From the NCBI GenBank assembly GCA_965207985.1, contig CBDBND010000004.1, positions 62,001 through 126,000 on the forward strand: 64,000 nucleotides of DNA, written 5' to 3'. Positions 17,279 through 26,280 of this stretch are shown here, in pieces. Numbering within the stretch: the first letter of the stretch is position 1; every line of letters begins with the position of its first letter. Made by a program: the position numbers and the translations under genes. The DNA comes from CBDBND01 sp965207985 (GTDB lineage: Bacteria > Pseudomonadota > Alphaproteobacteria > Rhodospirillales > Rhodospirillaceae). Below the pieces are notes generated by a model. It worked only from the letters and a program-made list of their open reading frames with translations, had not been told where the DNA came from and did no database searches.

Positions 17279-19042
17279 ATGGCCAACGCAGATAAAATCC
17301 GCAACCCCTTCACCAGCGCCGACAGCCTGACTTTCCGTGACCTGATCGACAGGGTTGACGCCGATATGGAGCTGGGCAGCCGTCAGAAACGGGAAATCGC
17401 GTCCGCTCTTCGTCAAATTCCAAAATGGCTCTGCAGGCTCCCTGACGAGGTGCCGGCCAACGCGGCGTTCCTGAGGAAAGCCTTGGAGAATTTCCATTGG
17501 AAGCATGTCCCTATCAGGAAACGGCGGTATCAGAATGTGGTGAGCCAGGTGAGGTTTGCCCTTAAACACTGCGGTGTGGTTTTAAGCGAACAGATGTATC
17601 TGGCTGAGTTCACGCCTGAATGGCAGGCCCTGTGGGATCACCTTGACGGGGAAAAATATTATAGGTCGGGTCTTTCCCGTTTCTTCCGCTTTTGCTCGGC
17701 TCAGAGGATCGGTCCCGAAGACGTAGACGACCTGACGTTGGAGTCCTTCCTATTGGCCTTGGAAGCCGAAGCGATAACCAAGAAGCCCAGAATCCAGCAT
17801 CAAACGGCCTGCCGCGTGTGGAACAAGTGCGCGGATTCCTTCCGGGGCTGGCCCCAGCAGCGGGTCACGGTCCCGGTCTACGGGGAGTTCTACACAGAAA
17901 AGTTGGAAGCGTTCCCAAAGAGCTTCCAAGATGATCTTGGCCGTTATATCGATCGGCTAACCGACGTGGACCCCTTCGACGAGGATTGCCCGCCAAGAGC
18001 CCTAAAACCGCGCAGCATTCAAGCACTCAAGATGCAGGTCCGGCAGTTGGCAGCCGGTTTGACCCATCAGGGCCATGACATCGAAGACATTACCTCTCTC
18101 GCTTACCTGGTTGAGCATTACGAGCTTGCCCTGAGATGGCATTTGGGGCGCAACGAAAACCATACATCCGGGCAGATCGCAGGTATGGCGGATTGTCTTC
18201 GTAACATCGCCAAGTACCACGTCAAAGTACCGGAAGCGGTTCTCAAGAAAATCGGGAGGGTCCAAAGCAAGCTGGCCCGGAAAACCACGGGCCTGACGGA
18301 AAAGAACCATGAGCGCCTGAAGCAATTCGACAACCCGGGGAATATCCAAAAGCTGCTGTGGTTCGGCAAGACGGAGTTCGACAAAGCCATCAAGACGGAC
18401 AATGGCAGCCGTCAGCAGGCGCTCGATGCAAGCCTGGGTTTGGCCGTCGAACTGCTGCTCCATGCGCCCATGCGGATAAACAACCTCGCAAACTTGAAGC
18501 TCGGCAAACACTTGCATTGGGAGAAAAGCGGCCGAAAAGGACGCCTGTCCATCTCAATCTCCGGCCACGAGGTCAAGAACGGTGAGGGGCTGAATTTTCC
18601 GTTTCCCGAGGCGGTTTCCAACATGGTGCGGATATACCTGGAAAGGTTCCGGCCCAGGCTGTTCACGGGCCGGAATGATTATCTTTTCCCAAGCCGGAAC
18701 GGCGAAGCCAAGCATCCGGATACCTTGAGCAAACAGATTAGTAAACGGATATGGGATCGCTGTGGTCTTCGGATGAATCCCCATCTCGTACGCCACTTCG
18801 TCGCCAAGCAGGTGGTCGAAGCCACGCCCGGCAACTACGAGGGAGCGCGGCGCATTCTGGCTCATAAGGATTCAAACACGACTTATCAAAACTACGAGGG
18901 CTGTGAAACCAAGTCCGCGGTTGAACACTGGCATGATCTGTTGGTTTCCAAGCGGGGATTTGTCGGCCCGGCAAAGCCGGATGGCCTTTCCGACACTAGG
19001 GCCATGCGGCGGCGAAGAGCCAAGGGCAAGAAACGGTCATGA
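17279..19042 (+). CDS. Tyrosine recombinase/integrase 1 of a trio
   Basis: The 587-residue site-specific recombinase has a long N-terminal DNA-binding part. The catalytic domain shows Arg in LLLHAPMRINNLANLKL (about 398), HLVRH (about 501-505), a His in ILAHKDSNTTYQNYEG (about 525) and a Tyr nucleophile near 538. ATG 17279 follows GGAGG at 17267-17271. The frame opens earlier at 17150 through a hydrophobic, AT-rich stretch that is probably leader. The stop overlaps the next gene by ATGA, so the trio is translationally coupled. Confidence 0.85.
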   Translation: MANADKIRNPFTSADSLTFRDLIDRVDADMELGSRQKREIASALRQIPKWLCRLPDEVPANAAFLRKALENFHWKHVPIRKRRYQNVVSQVRFALKHCGVVLSEQMYLAEFTPEWQALWDHLDGEKYYRSGLSRFFRFCSAQRIGPEDVDDLTLESFLLALEAEAITKKPRIQHQTACRVWNKCADSFRGWPQQRVTVPVYGEFYTEKLEAFPKSFQDDLGRYIDRLTDVDPFDEDCPPRALKPRSIQALKMQVRQLAAGLTHQGHDIEDITSLAYLVEHYELALRWHLGRNENHTSGQIAGMADCLRNIAKYHVKVPEAVLKKIGRVQSKLARKTTGLTEKNHERLKQFDNPGNIQKLLWFGKTEFDKAIKTDNGSRQQALDASLGLAVELLLHAPMRINNLANLKLGKHLHWEKSGRKGRLSISISGHEVKNGEGLNFPFPEAVSNMVRIYLERFRPRLFTGRNDYLFPSRNGEAKHPDTLSKQISKRIWDRCGLRMNPHLVRHFVAKQVVEATPGNYEGARRILAHKDSNTTYQNYEGCETKSAVEHWHDLLVSKRGFVGPAKPDGLSDTRAMRRRRAKGKKRS

Positions 19043-20112
19043 AGAGCGGCGGAAGACGCTGGGTGCTTCCCTATGAGCAATGGCCGCCAATGCATAGGGA
19101 GGCTTGGCAGGCGGTGATTGATCCGGGCGACGTGTTCTGCGAACGGGGCCTTGCGTCCTGTTGGACGGACAAGACCTGCCGCCAGATCGTCAAGGATTAC
19201 GGCATGTGGCTCAAACACTGGTCCGGCCGGGACCCGTCTCTGCTCGCTTCGCCGGAGCCCATTGCACTGACGCCGGACAATCTTAGGCCTTATGTAAGCG
19301 GCCTTCAGGACCGGCTGGCGCCGGTCTCCGTGTGCAGCCGATTGCGGGGTCTATCCCAGGCTTACCGGGTGATGTGGCCCGATGCCGGCAGGACAAAACT
19401 CAACACGGTCCTCAGCCGTCTTAAGCGCAATGCCAACCCCTCCCGAAACAAGCAGGCGCTGGTCATGTCCAGCCGCGAGATCCTGAACGCCGCGCTTGAC
19501 CATATGGACAATGTGATCAAGGGTCCCGCTCGATCGGACACCCATCGGGCAAGCCGGCTGCGCGATGCCCTGATGGTGGCCTTGCTCGCCGTTCACCCCA
19601 TCCGCCTCGCCAATCTGACCCGGATCCGGCTGGGACGGCATCTGACCTGGGAAGGCGATGAGATTTGGCTGCGCTTCTCGGACCATGAAACCAAGGAACG
19701 GCAGCCCCTGGATTTTCCGTTGGCACCGGTCCTGATCGAACCCCTGGAACTCTACCTCCGAACCTACCGGACCATCCTGCTGGATGGCCGGGAGTCGGAC
19801 GCCTTGTGGATCAGCATACGCAAAGGCCCCATGAAAGAGACGGCCGTCTATGAGCAGGTCGTGCACACCACGGAGCGGCTCTTCGGCCATCCCATCAATC
19901 CCCACCTGTTCCGGGACTGCGCCATGACTACGCTGGCGACCGATGACCCCGCTCATATCCGTGTGGGCGCCCGCCTGCTTGGTCACAATTCTCTCAAGTC
20001 CGGCGAACAGCACTACAACCATGCCACCATGCTTTCCGCCGTCGCCCAATACCATGAGACCCTGGCGCAACTTCGAGGCAGCGGACCGCCCACCGAGGAT
20101 CCAAATCCATGA
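19039..20112 (+). CDS. Tyrosine recombinase/integrase 2 of a trio
   Basis: The 357-residue protein is a second tyrosine recombinase with Arg in HPIRLANLTRIRLG (about 186), HLFRD (about 288) and LLGHNSLKSGEQHYNH with its His and Tyr (about 312-326). In the HxxR motif the usual His is present. Its organisation resembles the first protein in the catalytic half, but the N-terminus is shorter. It overlaps both neighbours by 4 bp (ATGA), so the stoichiometry of the three recombinases is probably fixed by coupling. How the two tyrosine enzymes share work is unknown. Confidence 0.85.
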   Translation: MKSGGRRWVLPYEQWPPMHREAWQAVIDPGDVFCERGLASCWTDKTCRQIVKDYGMWLKHWSGRDPSLLASPEPIALTPDNLRPYVSGLQDRLAPVSVCSRLRGLSQAYRVMWPDAGRTKLNTVLSRLKRNANPSRNKQALVMSSREILNAALDHMDNVIKGPARSDTHRASRLRDALMVALLAVHPIRLANLTRIRLGRHLTWEGDEIWLRFSDHETKERQPLDFPLAPVLIEPLELYLRTYRTILLDGRESDALWISIRKGPMKETAVYEQVVHTTERLFGHPINPHLFRDCAMTTLATDDPAHIRVGARLLGHNSLKSGEQHYNHATMLSAVAQYHETLAQLRGSGPPTEDPNP

Positions 20113-21767
20113 CACGAGCCGTCATCTATGCCCGCTATAGTTCCGACAACCAGAGGGACGCTTCGATTGAAGATCAGGTGCGTCAATGCACCAAGGAACT
20201 CGCGAACCTGAACGCCCGCTGCGTCAACACCTATACCGATCACGCCATTAGCGGGTCGACCCATTTGAGACCAGGCTACCAACGTCTACTGGAAGACAGC
20301 CGAAACGGAGCCTTCGATGTTGTGATAGCAGAGGCATTGGATCGCCTGTCCCGGGACCAGGAAGACGTGGCCGGGCTGTTCAAGCTGCTCAAGTTCCAGG
20401 GAATAAAGCTGATCACCCTGTCCGAAGGCGAGATCACGGAACTCCATGTGGGCCTCAAAGGCACCATGAACGCCCTTTACCTCAAGGACCTGGCCACCAA
20501 GACCCATCGCGGTATGGAGGGGCGTGTGCGGCAGGGGCGTTCCGGAGGCGGTCTCTGCTACGGTTATGAGATGGTGCGGGACACCGCCAATGCCACCGGC
20601 ACCCCGGAAAACGGCATGCGTGTGATCAAGGATGAGGAAGCCGCCATAGTCCTCAGGATCTTTCGCGCCTACGGGAACGGCGTGTCCCCAAGTGCCATAG
20701 CGGCAGCGCTGAATTCCGATCATGTTCCCGGCCCAAGGGGATTGGCCTGGGCCGATACGACCATTTACGGCAACTGGCGACGGGGCACCGGCATCCTCAA
20801 CAACGAACTCTATATCGGCCGTCTGGTCTGGAACCGCCAAAGCTTTGTCAAGGACCCCGAGACCGGACGCCGCCTGGCCCGTCCCAATCCGGAAACCAGT
20901 TGGATCATAAAGGAGGTGCCTGAGCTACGCATCGTTCCACAGGACCTTTGGGACGCCGTCAAGCGCAGACAGGAGAAGACCCGCAAACTTGTGACCAAGG
21001 ATAAGGGTGCGGGTGTGCGTTCGGAGCGGGCGCGGCGGCCCGTCTATTTCTTGTCCAGACTTCTGCGTTGCGGTGTCTGTGGCGGGTCCTACACCATCAT
21101 AAGCACCACCAGGTATGGCTGCACCAATGCCAAGACACGGGGCACCTGCGCCAACCGGTTAACCATTCGGCGCGACCATTTGGAGGAAACCGTGCTGAGG
21201 GGTCTGAAAAGTCAGCTCATGGAGCCCGGCCTCCTCAAGGAGTTCATTGCCGAATACCACCGTCAGCTCAACTCACGGCAGGCCACCCGTGAAGCCGAAT
21301 GGAGAACCAGGGAAAAAGAGCTGGCCCGGATCAAACAGGAGATCGGGGAACTGATCAAAGCCATCAAGGCGGGCATCCATTCTCCCACCTTGCAAGCGGA
21401 GTTTGATGAATTGGAAGCCCGTAAGGCGGCGTTGGAGGACGAACTGGCCAGTGATCCACCACCGCCGGTCCGCCTGCACCCGAACCTGAGCGAGGTGTAT
21501 CGGGCCAAAGTGGAAAATCTCCGCAAAGCTCTTAACGACGAAGAAGCCAGACCGGAAGCGGCAGAGATATTGCGCTCTCTTATCGACGAAATACGGCTGG
21601 TTCCCGAGGACGGGTCGCTGCAGATTCAACTCATCGGCCACCTGGCCGAAATGATCGCCTTAGCTGCAAGAGAGAAACCCGAAGCCCTTGAACCCGAATT
21701 GCAAGTAACGCTGGTTGCGGGGGCCCGCAACCACCGAGTCCGACATTTAATTGAGGTGCCGGTTTGA
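20109..21767 (+). CDS. Large serine recombinase, third of the trio
   Basis: The 552-residue large serine recombinase starts TRAVIYARYSSDNQRDASIE, with the catalytic Ser near 10-11 and resolvase-fold landmarks DALDRLSRDQED-like (AEALDRLSRDQED) and ITELHVGLKGTMNAL. The recombinase domain follows, then a zinc ribbon (LRCGVCGGSY ... CTNAKTRGTCANR), and a coiled coil near 400-450 rich in Glu/Lys. It overlaps the preceding gene by ATGA. Such enzymes alone can integrate and excise elements; here it is coupled to two tyrosine recombinases, which is unusual. Confidence 0.9.
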   Translation: MTRAVIYARYSSDNQRDASIEDQVRQCTKELANLNARCVNTYTDHAISGSTHLRPGYQRLLEDSRNGAFDVVIAEALDRLSRDQEDVAGLFKLLKFQGIKLITLSEGEITELHVGLKGTMNALYLKDLATKTHRGMEGRVRQGRSGGGLCYGYEMVRDTANATGTPENGMRVIKDEEAAIVLRIFRAYGNGVSPSAIAAALNSDHVPGPRGLAWADTTIYGNWRRGTGILNNELYIGRLVWNRQSFVKDPETGRRLARPNPETSWIIKEVPELRIVPQDLWDAVKRRQEKTRKLVTKDKGAGVRSERARRPVYFLSRLLRCGVCGGSYTIISTTRYGCTNAKTRGTCANRLTIRRDHLEETVLRGLKSQLMEPGLLKEFIAEYHRQLNSRQATREAEWRTREKELARIKQEIGELIKAIKAGIHSPTLQAEFDELEARKAALEDELASDPPPPVRLHPNLSEVYRAKVENLRKALNDEEARPEAAEILRSLIDEIRLVPEDGSLQIQLIGHLAEMIALAAREKPEALEPELQVTLVAGARNHRVRHLIEVPV

Positions 21768-22197
21768 TCTATCTTAACCTACTGATTTGCAGAAAGTTTT
21801 ATGGCTCAGAGGCTTGTTTTTGCCGAGGTGCTCTCATGGCACCCAGAGGCTTTCTGTTCTCGGACATCACTCAAACTGGCTATGAAGAAGCTATTTTTCT
21901 GTTTGGATTAGTGGCCGGGAGGGACAACCATCGTGGTTGGCCAATGGATAAGAAATTATGTTTTTTGGTGCTGGCTGGCAGAAAACTGCCAAAAGCCTAC
22001 CGAAACTGCTTGACGAAATGGCCAGCAGGATAGCGAGAAACAAACATTCGCCTCAAAATGTGCTAACGTCCAAGGCCGCTAGGTTCATAAAGACCGGAAC
22101 ATCACGGAATCGAGTGGGGATTGAACCGTTTGAAAAGTTCGGCGACTGACTCCATGTCCAATGCTATAGCGAAGCAATAACGCAGGAGACCTCATTG
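21768..22197. other. Non-coding spacer after the recombinase trio
   Basis: About 430 bases with only short, unsupported frames. If the trio acts at an element end, an attachment site might lie here, but I could not find a direct repeat with the other side. A GGAGA ribosome site near 22185 serves the next gene. Confidence 0.4.
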
Positions 22198-22548
22198 ATG
22201 GCCACAATAGACTTGAAGACCGACCGTCCGACCTATGCGTCAGACTTTATTCCGTCCGATGTTGAGCGGGCGGTGTTTTTGGGCAACCCCATCCTGGACA
22301 ACATGATGACCAGCCTGATCGCCCTAGGGGCCGAGGTGTGGTCGAACCGGCGTCGGATGAAGGTTGTGGAAGCCCTTTTGGAAGAGAAAGGGATCACCAA
22401 CGCGATGATCGAGCAGTACATGCCGACGGCCGAGCAGGAAGCCGAGTGGCAGAAGGACCGGGACCGGTTCATCGATCTGGCCTATTCGCCGCTGCTGCGC
22501 GAAGGGGACCTCCCCGTCTCCGCCGCCTTCCAGCGCGAAAACAAGTAG
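22198..22548 (+). CDS. Small unrecognised protein paired with Tat methyltransferase
   Basis: The 116-residue soluble protein (MATIDLKTDRPTYASDF start; many charged helices, ALLEEKGITNAMIEQYMPTA) has no signal peptide. ATG 22198 follows GGAGAC with 8-bp spacing. It ends 27 bp before the methyltransferase gene, so the two form an operon. The family is not recognised. Its regular helical, acidic composition would fit a partner or chaperone of the methyltransferase, but that is inference. Confidence 0.65.
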   Translation: MATIDLKTDRPTYASDFIPSDVERAVFLGNPILDNMMTSLIALGAEVWSNRRRMKVVEALLEEKGITNAMIEQYMPTAEQEAEWQKDRDRFIDLAYSPLLREGDLPVSAAFQRENK

Positions 22549-22575
22549 TCCAACTGCAGTCAAAGGAGATCAAAC

Positions 22576-23775
22576 ATGATTGATCGTCGCACTCTGTTCG
22601 GTGCTGCGGCTGCCGTCACCACAGCCGTAGGGGCGGCGTTCTCAGGCCGTAAGGCCGAAGCTGCCCACACCAATGTTAACCTCACCCCTAAGGGCGATGT
22701 TGAACCCCGCGGGTCCAAGGGACGTCTCGAACGCCTTCCTGCGCTTGATCTGGAAAGCAAGCACGACTTCGCCACCGGTTTCCGGAAATTCCATGGCCGG
22801 TTCAACCGTATCGCCAACAACCGGATCGAGAAAATTCTCGAAGAAAAGGGTCTTGATCCCAAAGGCACTTACACCATGGAAAAGGTGCTTGAGCTTGTTG
22901 AAGATGACGCCGTCGTGCAAACCAGCGGGCGCACCTGGATCAGCAACCAGCAGGTGACCTGGAAGATTCTGCAAGACCATTTTCACGGCAATGCTGACAA
23001 GTATCTCGCGGAAATGGAAGCTGCCGACAACGAAGGTCCGGGTACTCTGGAACTCAATCCGGACATGGATATTCCAAAGTACACCAAGCACGAAATCCAT
23101 ATTCAGCCCGGAGGTTATGTCGGCGACCCGTTTGCCGGACATATCTACCACTACGGCACCAACAGCTTTTACGTCGGGGCTATTGGCGATAACGAACAGG
23201 ACCAGATCCACATCGGCACGGCCAACCGCCTGCCCCTGCCGGAAGACGGCAAGGTCAAACGCATCCTCGACATGGGATGTGGCACCGGCCAGTTGACGGT
23301 CGCACTGAAGGAGCGCTTCCCCGATGCCGAAGTATGGGGTATCGATGTTGGTGGCCCCATGGTGCGTTACTCGCACATGCGGGCGCGTGATCTCGGCGTT
23401 GACGTCAACTTCGCCCAGCGTCTGGTGGAAGACACCAAGTTCGAAGACGGTTACTTCGACATTGTCACGTCCTACATCATCAACCACGAACTGACCCAGG
23501 ACGCCAGCCGCAACATGATTGCGGAAGCCTACCGGATCACGCGTCCGGGCGGATACTTCTACCCCATCGACTTCCGTTCTGGTGGAGACAAGGGCCGGGC
23601 CTATGGTCAATACCGCCGCTGGTGGGATCACCGGTGGAACACGGAAGTGTGGAGCCGTGAGTACCACACCCTCGATTTCGAGGGCGAACTGGTCAAAGCC
23701 GGCTTCACCATGAACAAAGAGGCGAAGGCGGCGCTACCCGGCTTCGGCATTCGCCACGCCATCAAGAAGGCCTGA
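22576..23775 (+). CDS. SAM-dependent methyltransferase with Tat-type signal
   Basis: The 399-residue protein begins MIDRRTLFGAAAAVTTAVGA, a twin-arginine-like signal ending near AEAAH (29-31). The C-terminal half is a class I methyltransferase: motif I RILDMGCGTGQLT near 234, WGIDVGGPMV (motif II acidic residue), DGYFDIVTSYIINHEL (motif IV) and RITRPGGYFYPID (motif VI). The N-terminal 200 residues are a separate helical domain. An exported methyltransferase is odd because SAM is cytoplasmic; the RR may also be fortuitous. RBS AAAGGAGATC precedes ATG 22576. The substrate is unknown. IS copy A follows 134 bp downstream. Confidence 0.75.
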   Translation: MIDRRTLFGAAAAVTTAVGAAFSGRKAEAAHTNVNLTPKGDVEPRGSKGRLERLPALDLESKHDFATGFRKFHGRFNRIANNRIEKILEEKGLDPKGTYTMEKVLELVEDDAVVQTSGRTWISNQQVTWKILQDHFHGNADKYLAEMEAADNEGPGTLELNPDMDIPKYTKHEIHIQPGGYVGDPFAGHIYHYGTNSFYVGAIGDNEQDQIHIGTANRLPLPEDGKVKRILDMGCGTGQLTVALKERFPDAEVWGIDVGGPMVRYSHMRARDLGVDVNFAQRLVEDTKFEDGYFDIVTSYIINHELTQDASRNMIAEAYRITRPGGYFYPIDFRSGGDKGRAYGQYRRWWDHRWNTEVWSREYHTLDFEGELVKAGFTMNKEAKAALPGFGIRHAIKKA

Positions 23776-24046
23776 GTATAAAACTCACTGCAATCGCGTT
23801 GTTCACCTGTTCGGCATTGCCAGGGTAAATGGTTAGGAGCGCAACAAGCTGTAGTAGAGGATTTTCGGGGAGCACCTTGATGCCTGTCCCTTTCGAAAGC
23901 ATTGTATCTAGTCGATCCTGAAAGACGCGGAGATTCTCTGTAATAGACTGTTATTGCGGATCAATTTTGTTGGCAATGGTGGTTCGGAATCGCCGGATTT
24001 TCTATACTGCAAGGCCGGTTCCTTGCAATTTCCGGATCAAAAAATG

Positions 24047-24074
24047 CGCCCCACATCAGCCGCCCCACATCAGC
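24047..24074 (+). repeat. 14-bp tandem duplication at the transposase 5' end
   Basis: CGCCCCACATCAGC occurs twice (24047-24060, 24061-24074). With one unit, an ATG at 24044 would read MRPTSANDVPSLDLFRT into the transposase frame; with two it ends at a nearby TAG. The same duplication is in copies B (50423-50450) and C (54849-54876). Confidence 0.9.
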
Positions 24075-24159
24075 CAATGACGTCCCTTCTTTAGATCTCT
24101 TCCGCACCGCGCTTGAGAACATTCTCGATCAACGGCACGAACTTTATCGGCTCACCGAG

Positions 24160-25473
24160 TTGATCGATTGGCAGGGTTTTGATGAGGCGTTTGGTGTCTT
24201 GTATTGCCCTGACAACGGCTGCCCGGCCAAAGCGACGCGGCTGATGGTGGGGCTTCAATATCTCAAGCACGTGTATGGTCTGTCCGATGACCAGGTGGTG
24301 ATGCGCTGGGTGGAGAACCCTTACTGGCAGCATTTTTGCGGCGAGGTGTATTTTCAGCATCACCCGCCGATTGATCCCAGCAGCATGTCGCGTTTCAGAC
24401 GGCGCATTGGCCATTCAGGGTGCGAGAAAATTCTGCGGGCCACAGTTGATGCGGGTGTTCGGAGCAAGACGGTCAAACCCGACGACTTCAAGCGTGTGAC
24501 GGTGGATACCACGGTGCAGGAGAAGGCGGTGGCCTTTCCCACCGACAGCAAATTGCTGAACCGTTCGCGTGTGCGTCTTGTCAAGCTGTGCCACACACAC
24601 GGTGTGGTGTTGCGGCAGAGCTACGCCCGTAAGGGCCCTGAGGCGCTGTTGCGGGCCAACCGTTATGGTCACGTCCGGCAGATGAGGCGCATGGGTGGTC
24701 AGATTAAGAAGCTCAAGACCTATCTGGGCCGGGTGGTGCGTGACACGGAGCGCAAGATCGCGGGCCATAAGGGGTTGCAGGCGATTTTTGCCGGGGAGTT
24801 GGCGCTGGCCAGGCGGCTGCTCAGTCAACAGAAGATGGATCGCAACAAACTGTATAGCCTGCATGCCCCGGAGGTGGAGTGCATCGGCAAGGGCAAGGCC
24901 CACAAGCGTTATGAGTTTGGTGTCAAGGCCAGTATTGCAACGACAAACAGGAGCAACTTTATCGTTGGCGGCATGGCGTTGCCGGGGAATCCCTTTGATG
25001 GGCATACATTGCCAACAGCGTTGGAGCAGGTGCGCCGTTTGACAGGCTGTGTGGTTGAAGAAGTGTTTGTGGATCGTGGCTACCGTGGCCATGGCGAGGA
25101 AGCATCAAGGGTGTACATCTCGGGTCAACGGCGTGGCATAAAAACACAACGGCTGAAACGGTCACTGAAACGGCGTCAGGCGATTGAACCGGTTATCGGC
25201 CATCTGAAATCGGATGGACTGTTGGGACGCAATTACCTCAAGGGTACTGAAGGTGATCGCATGAATGTGGCACTGGCCTGTGCCGGCCATAACCTAAGAC
25301 TGATCCTGAAGCGGCTCAGAATTTATTGCGCCCGCATTTTGGGCGCTACGTTGCTCCGGGACATGATCGGATTGCATGGAACGCGTCTTGCGGCGTCAAT
25401 CATCCGATGGAAGCGACGGATGGCGTGGCAGACTGAACCTAACAGCACACATCTAACGCTCGTAGTGGTATGA
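24160..25473 (+). CDS. IS5-family transposase, copy A
   Basis: The protein (437 residues from TTG 24160) has the IS5-type N-terminal block RLMVGLQYLKHVYGLSDDQ and WVENPYWQHFCGE, then DDE residues in VTVDTTVQEKAV (about 116), EEVFVDRGYRG (about 305) and RRQAIEPVIGHLKSD (about 346). The conserved frame extends upstream of 24160 (SLDLFRTALENILDQRHEL) but has no ATG because of the 14-bp duplication, so initiation is at TTG, at an upstream non-standard codon, or by frameshift. Proteins encoded by the three copies are identical. Confidence 0.85.
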   Translation: MIDWQGFDEAFGVLYCPDNGCPAKATRLMVGLQYLKHVYGLSDDQVVMRWVENPYWQHFCGEVYFQHHPPIDPSSMSRFRRRIGHSGCEKILRATVDAGVRSKTVKPDDFKRVTVDTTVQEKAVAFPTDSKLLNRSRVRLVKLCHTHGVVLRQSYARKGPEALLRANRYGHVRQMRRMGGQIKKLKTYLGRVVRDTERKIAGHKGLQAIFAGELALARRLLSQQKMDRNKLYSLHAPEVECIGKGKAHKRYEFGVKASIATTNRSNFIVGGMALPGNPFDGHTLPTALEQVRRLTGCVVEEVFVDRGYRGHGEEASRVYISGQRRGIKTQRLKRSLKRRQAIEPVIGHLKSDGLLGRNYLKGTEGDRMNVALACAGHNLRLILKRLRIYCARILGATLLRDMIGLHGTRLAASIIRWKRRMAWQTEPNSTHLTLVVV

Positions 25474-25495
25474 AAAACGGGTTCTTCAGGATCGA

Positions 25496-26245
25496 CTATG
25501 TAAAGGCCCGGCGCAAAAGATCGCAGCCGATAATGAACAGAAGCCCGAGTATCAGTTTGCGGTAGCGCTCTTCGTCTAAGCGATCACGGATGCGTTGGCC
25601 AATGAGAATCATCAATCCGATGATGACGGCACCACCGAGAGAGACCAGAGCGACCTCTAAGGTCAGAACCTCGGCAACGGCCAAGCTACCGTAAAGCGGA
25701 AACGAACCGAGAAAATACATCAGCGCCAAAGCAGAGACGAACTCGTCCTTGGGTACACGCAGCGCCAGCATATAGGAGATCAGGATGGGGCCATAAAGAC
25801 CGGACAATCCACCAAGGATACCCGCGCCCGCACCAACAAGCGGACTGAGCCAACGCTCCCGAGCCGCGTCAATATTCGGCCGGAAGGGCAACACTTGCGA
25901 CAACACAAAAGCCAGGGAAATAAACCCCAGGATCATCAGGCCCGTGTCCTGATCGATACGCACGAGGACTTGCACGGCCAGAGGGACAATAACCAGCAAG
26001 GGAATGATCAGCCATAAATAGCGCCGCAGGTTATGACGCCACAGGCCTTTGCGGATGGCCTGTTGAAAGTTGGCGGTAAAGTTCGGAACCAGGAAGACCG
26101 CCACGGCCACTTGATAGGGCAGCACGGTGACGAGAACCGGCATAGCCATAATCGGCATGCCAAGACCGAATATACCTTTGGACAGACCGCCAAAGGCAAA
26201 TCCGGCGGCCACGACCATGATGGTAAGGGCATCAAGCTCCGGCAC
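25496..26245 (-). CDS. TauE/SafE-family membrane permease
   Basis: The 249-residue protein has about eight hydrophobic segments and the family repeats GFAFGGLSKGIFGLGMP (N-terminal half) and GAGAGILGGLSGLYGPIL (C-terminal half). TauE/SafE proteins are proposed exporters or importers of sulfonates, sulfite or organic anions. The last codon is followed by TAG, two bases of which belong to IS copy A, so the native C-terminus may be slightly shortened; total length is still normal (about 250). The dienelactone hydrolase lies upstream on the same strand with a 35-bp gap, suggesting co-transcription. Confidence 0.85.
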   Translation of the reverse strand: MPELDALTIMVVAAGFAFGGLSKGIFGLGMPIMAMPVLVTVLPYQVAVAVFLVPNFTANFQQAIRKGLWRHNLRRYLWLIIPLLVIVPLAVQVLVRIDQDTGLMILGFISLAFVLSQVLPFRPNIDAARERWLSPLVGAGAGILGGLSGLYGPILISYMLALRVPKDEFVSALALMYFLGSFPLYGSLAVAEVLTLEVALVSLGGAVIIGLMILIGQRIRDRLDEERYRKLILGLLFIIGCDLLRRAFT

Positions 26246-26280
26246 GGTCCATCACCGTGAGCAACGAGAAGGAGCGGCGC

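Larger units (their letters stand above)
23910..25497 (+). mobile_element. IS5-family element, copy A
   Basis: The 1588-bp element starts AGTCGATCCTGAA and ends with the inverse TTCAGGATCGACT. Boundaries come from alignment with copies B (50286-51873) and C (54712-56299), which are identical apart from one C-to-T near the right end of B. Flanks here are ATCT on the left and ATGT on the right. TA directly adjoins the ends if the terminal A/T is left out, so a 2-bp TA duplication is also possible. The right end supplies part of the stop codon of the TauE-like gene. Confidence 0.9.

Noticed and set aside
21764..22033. Open frame after the serine recombinase
   Set aside because: No recognised motif, no ribosome site and irregular composition; treated as spacer.
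24415..25092. Long minus-strand frames inside each IS5-family copy
   Set aside because: They are shadows of the transposase and appear only because the element is repeated three times.
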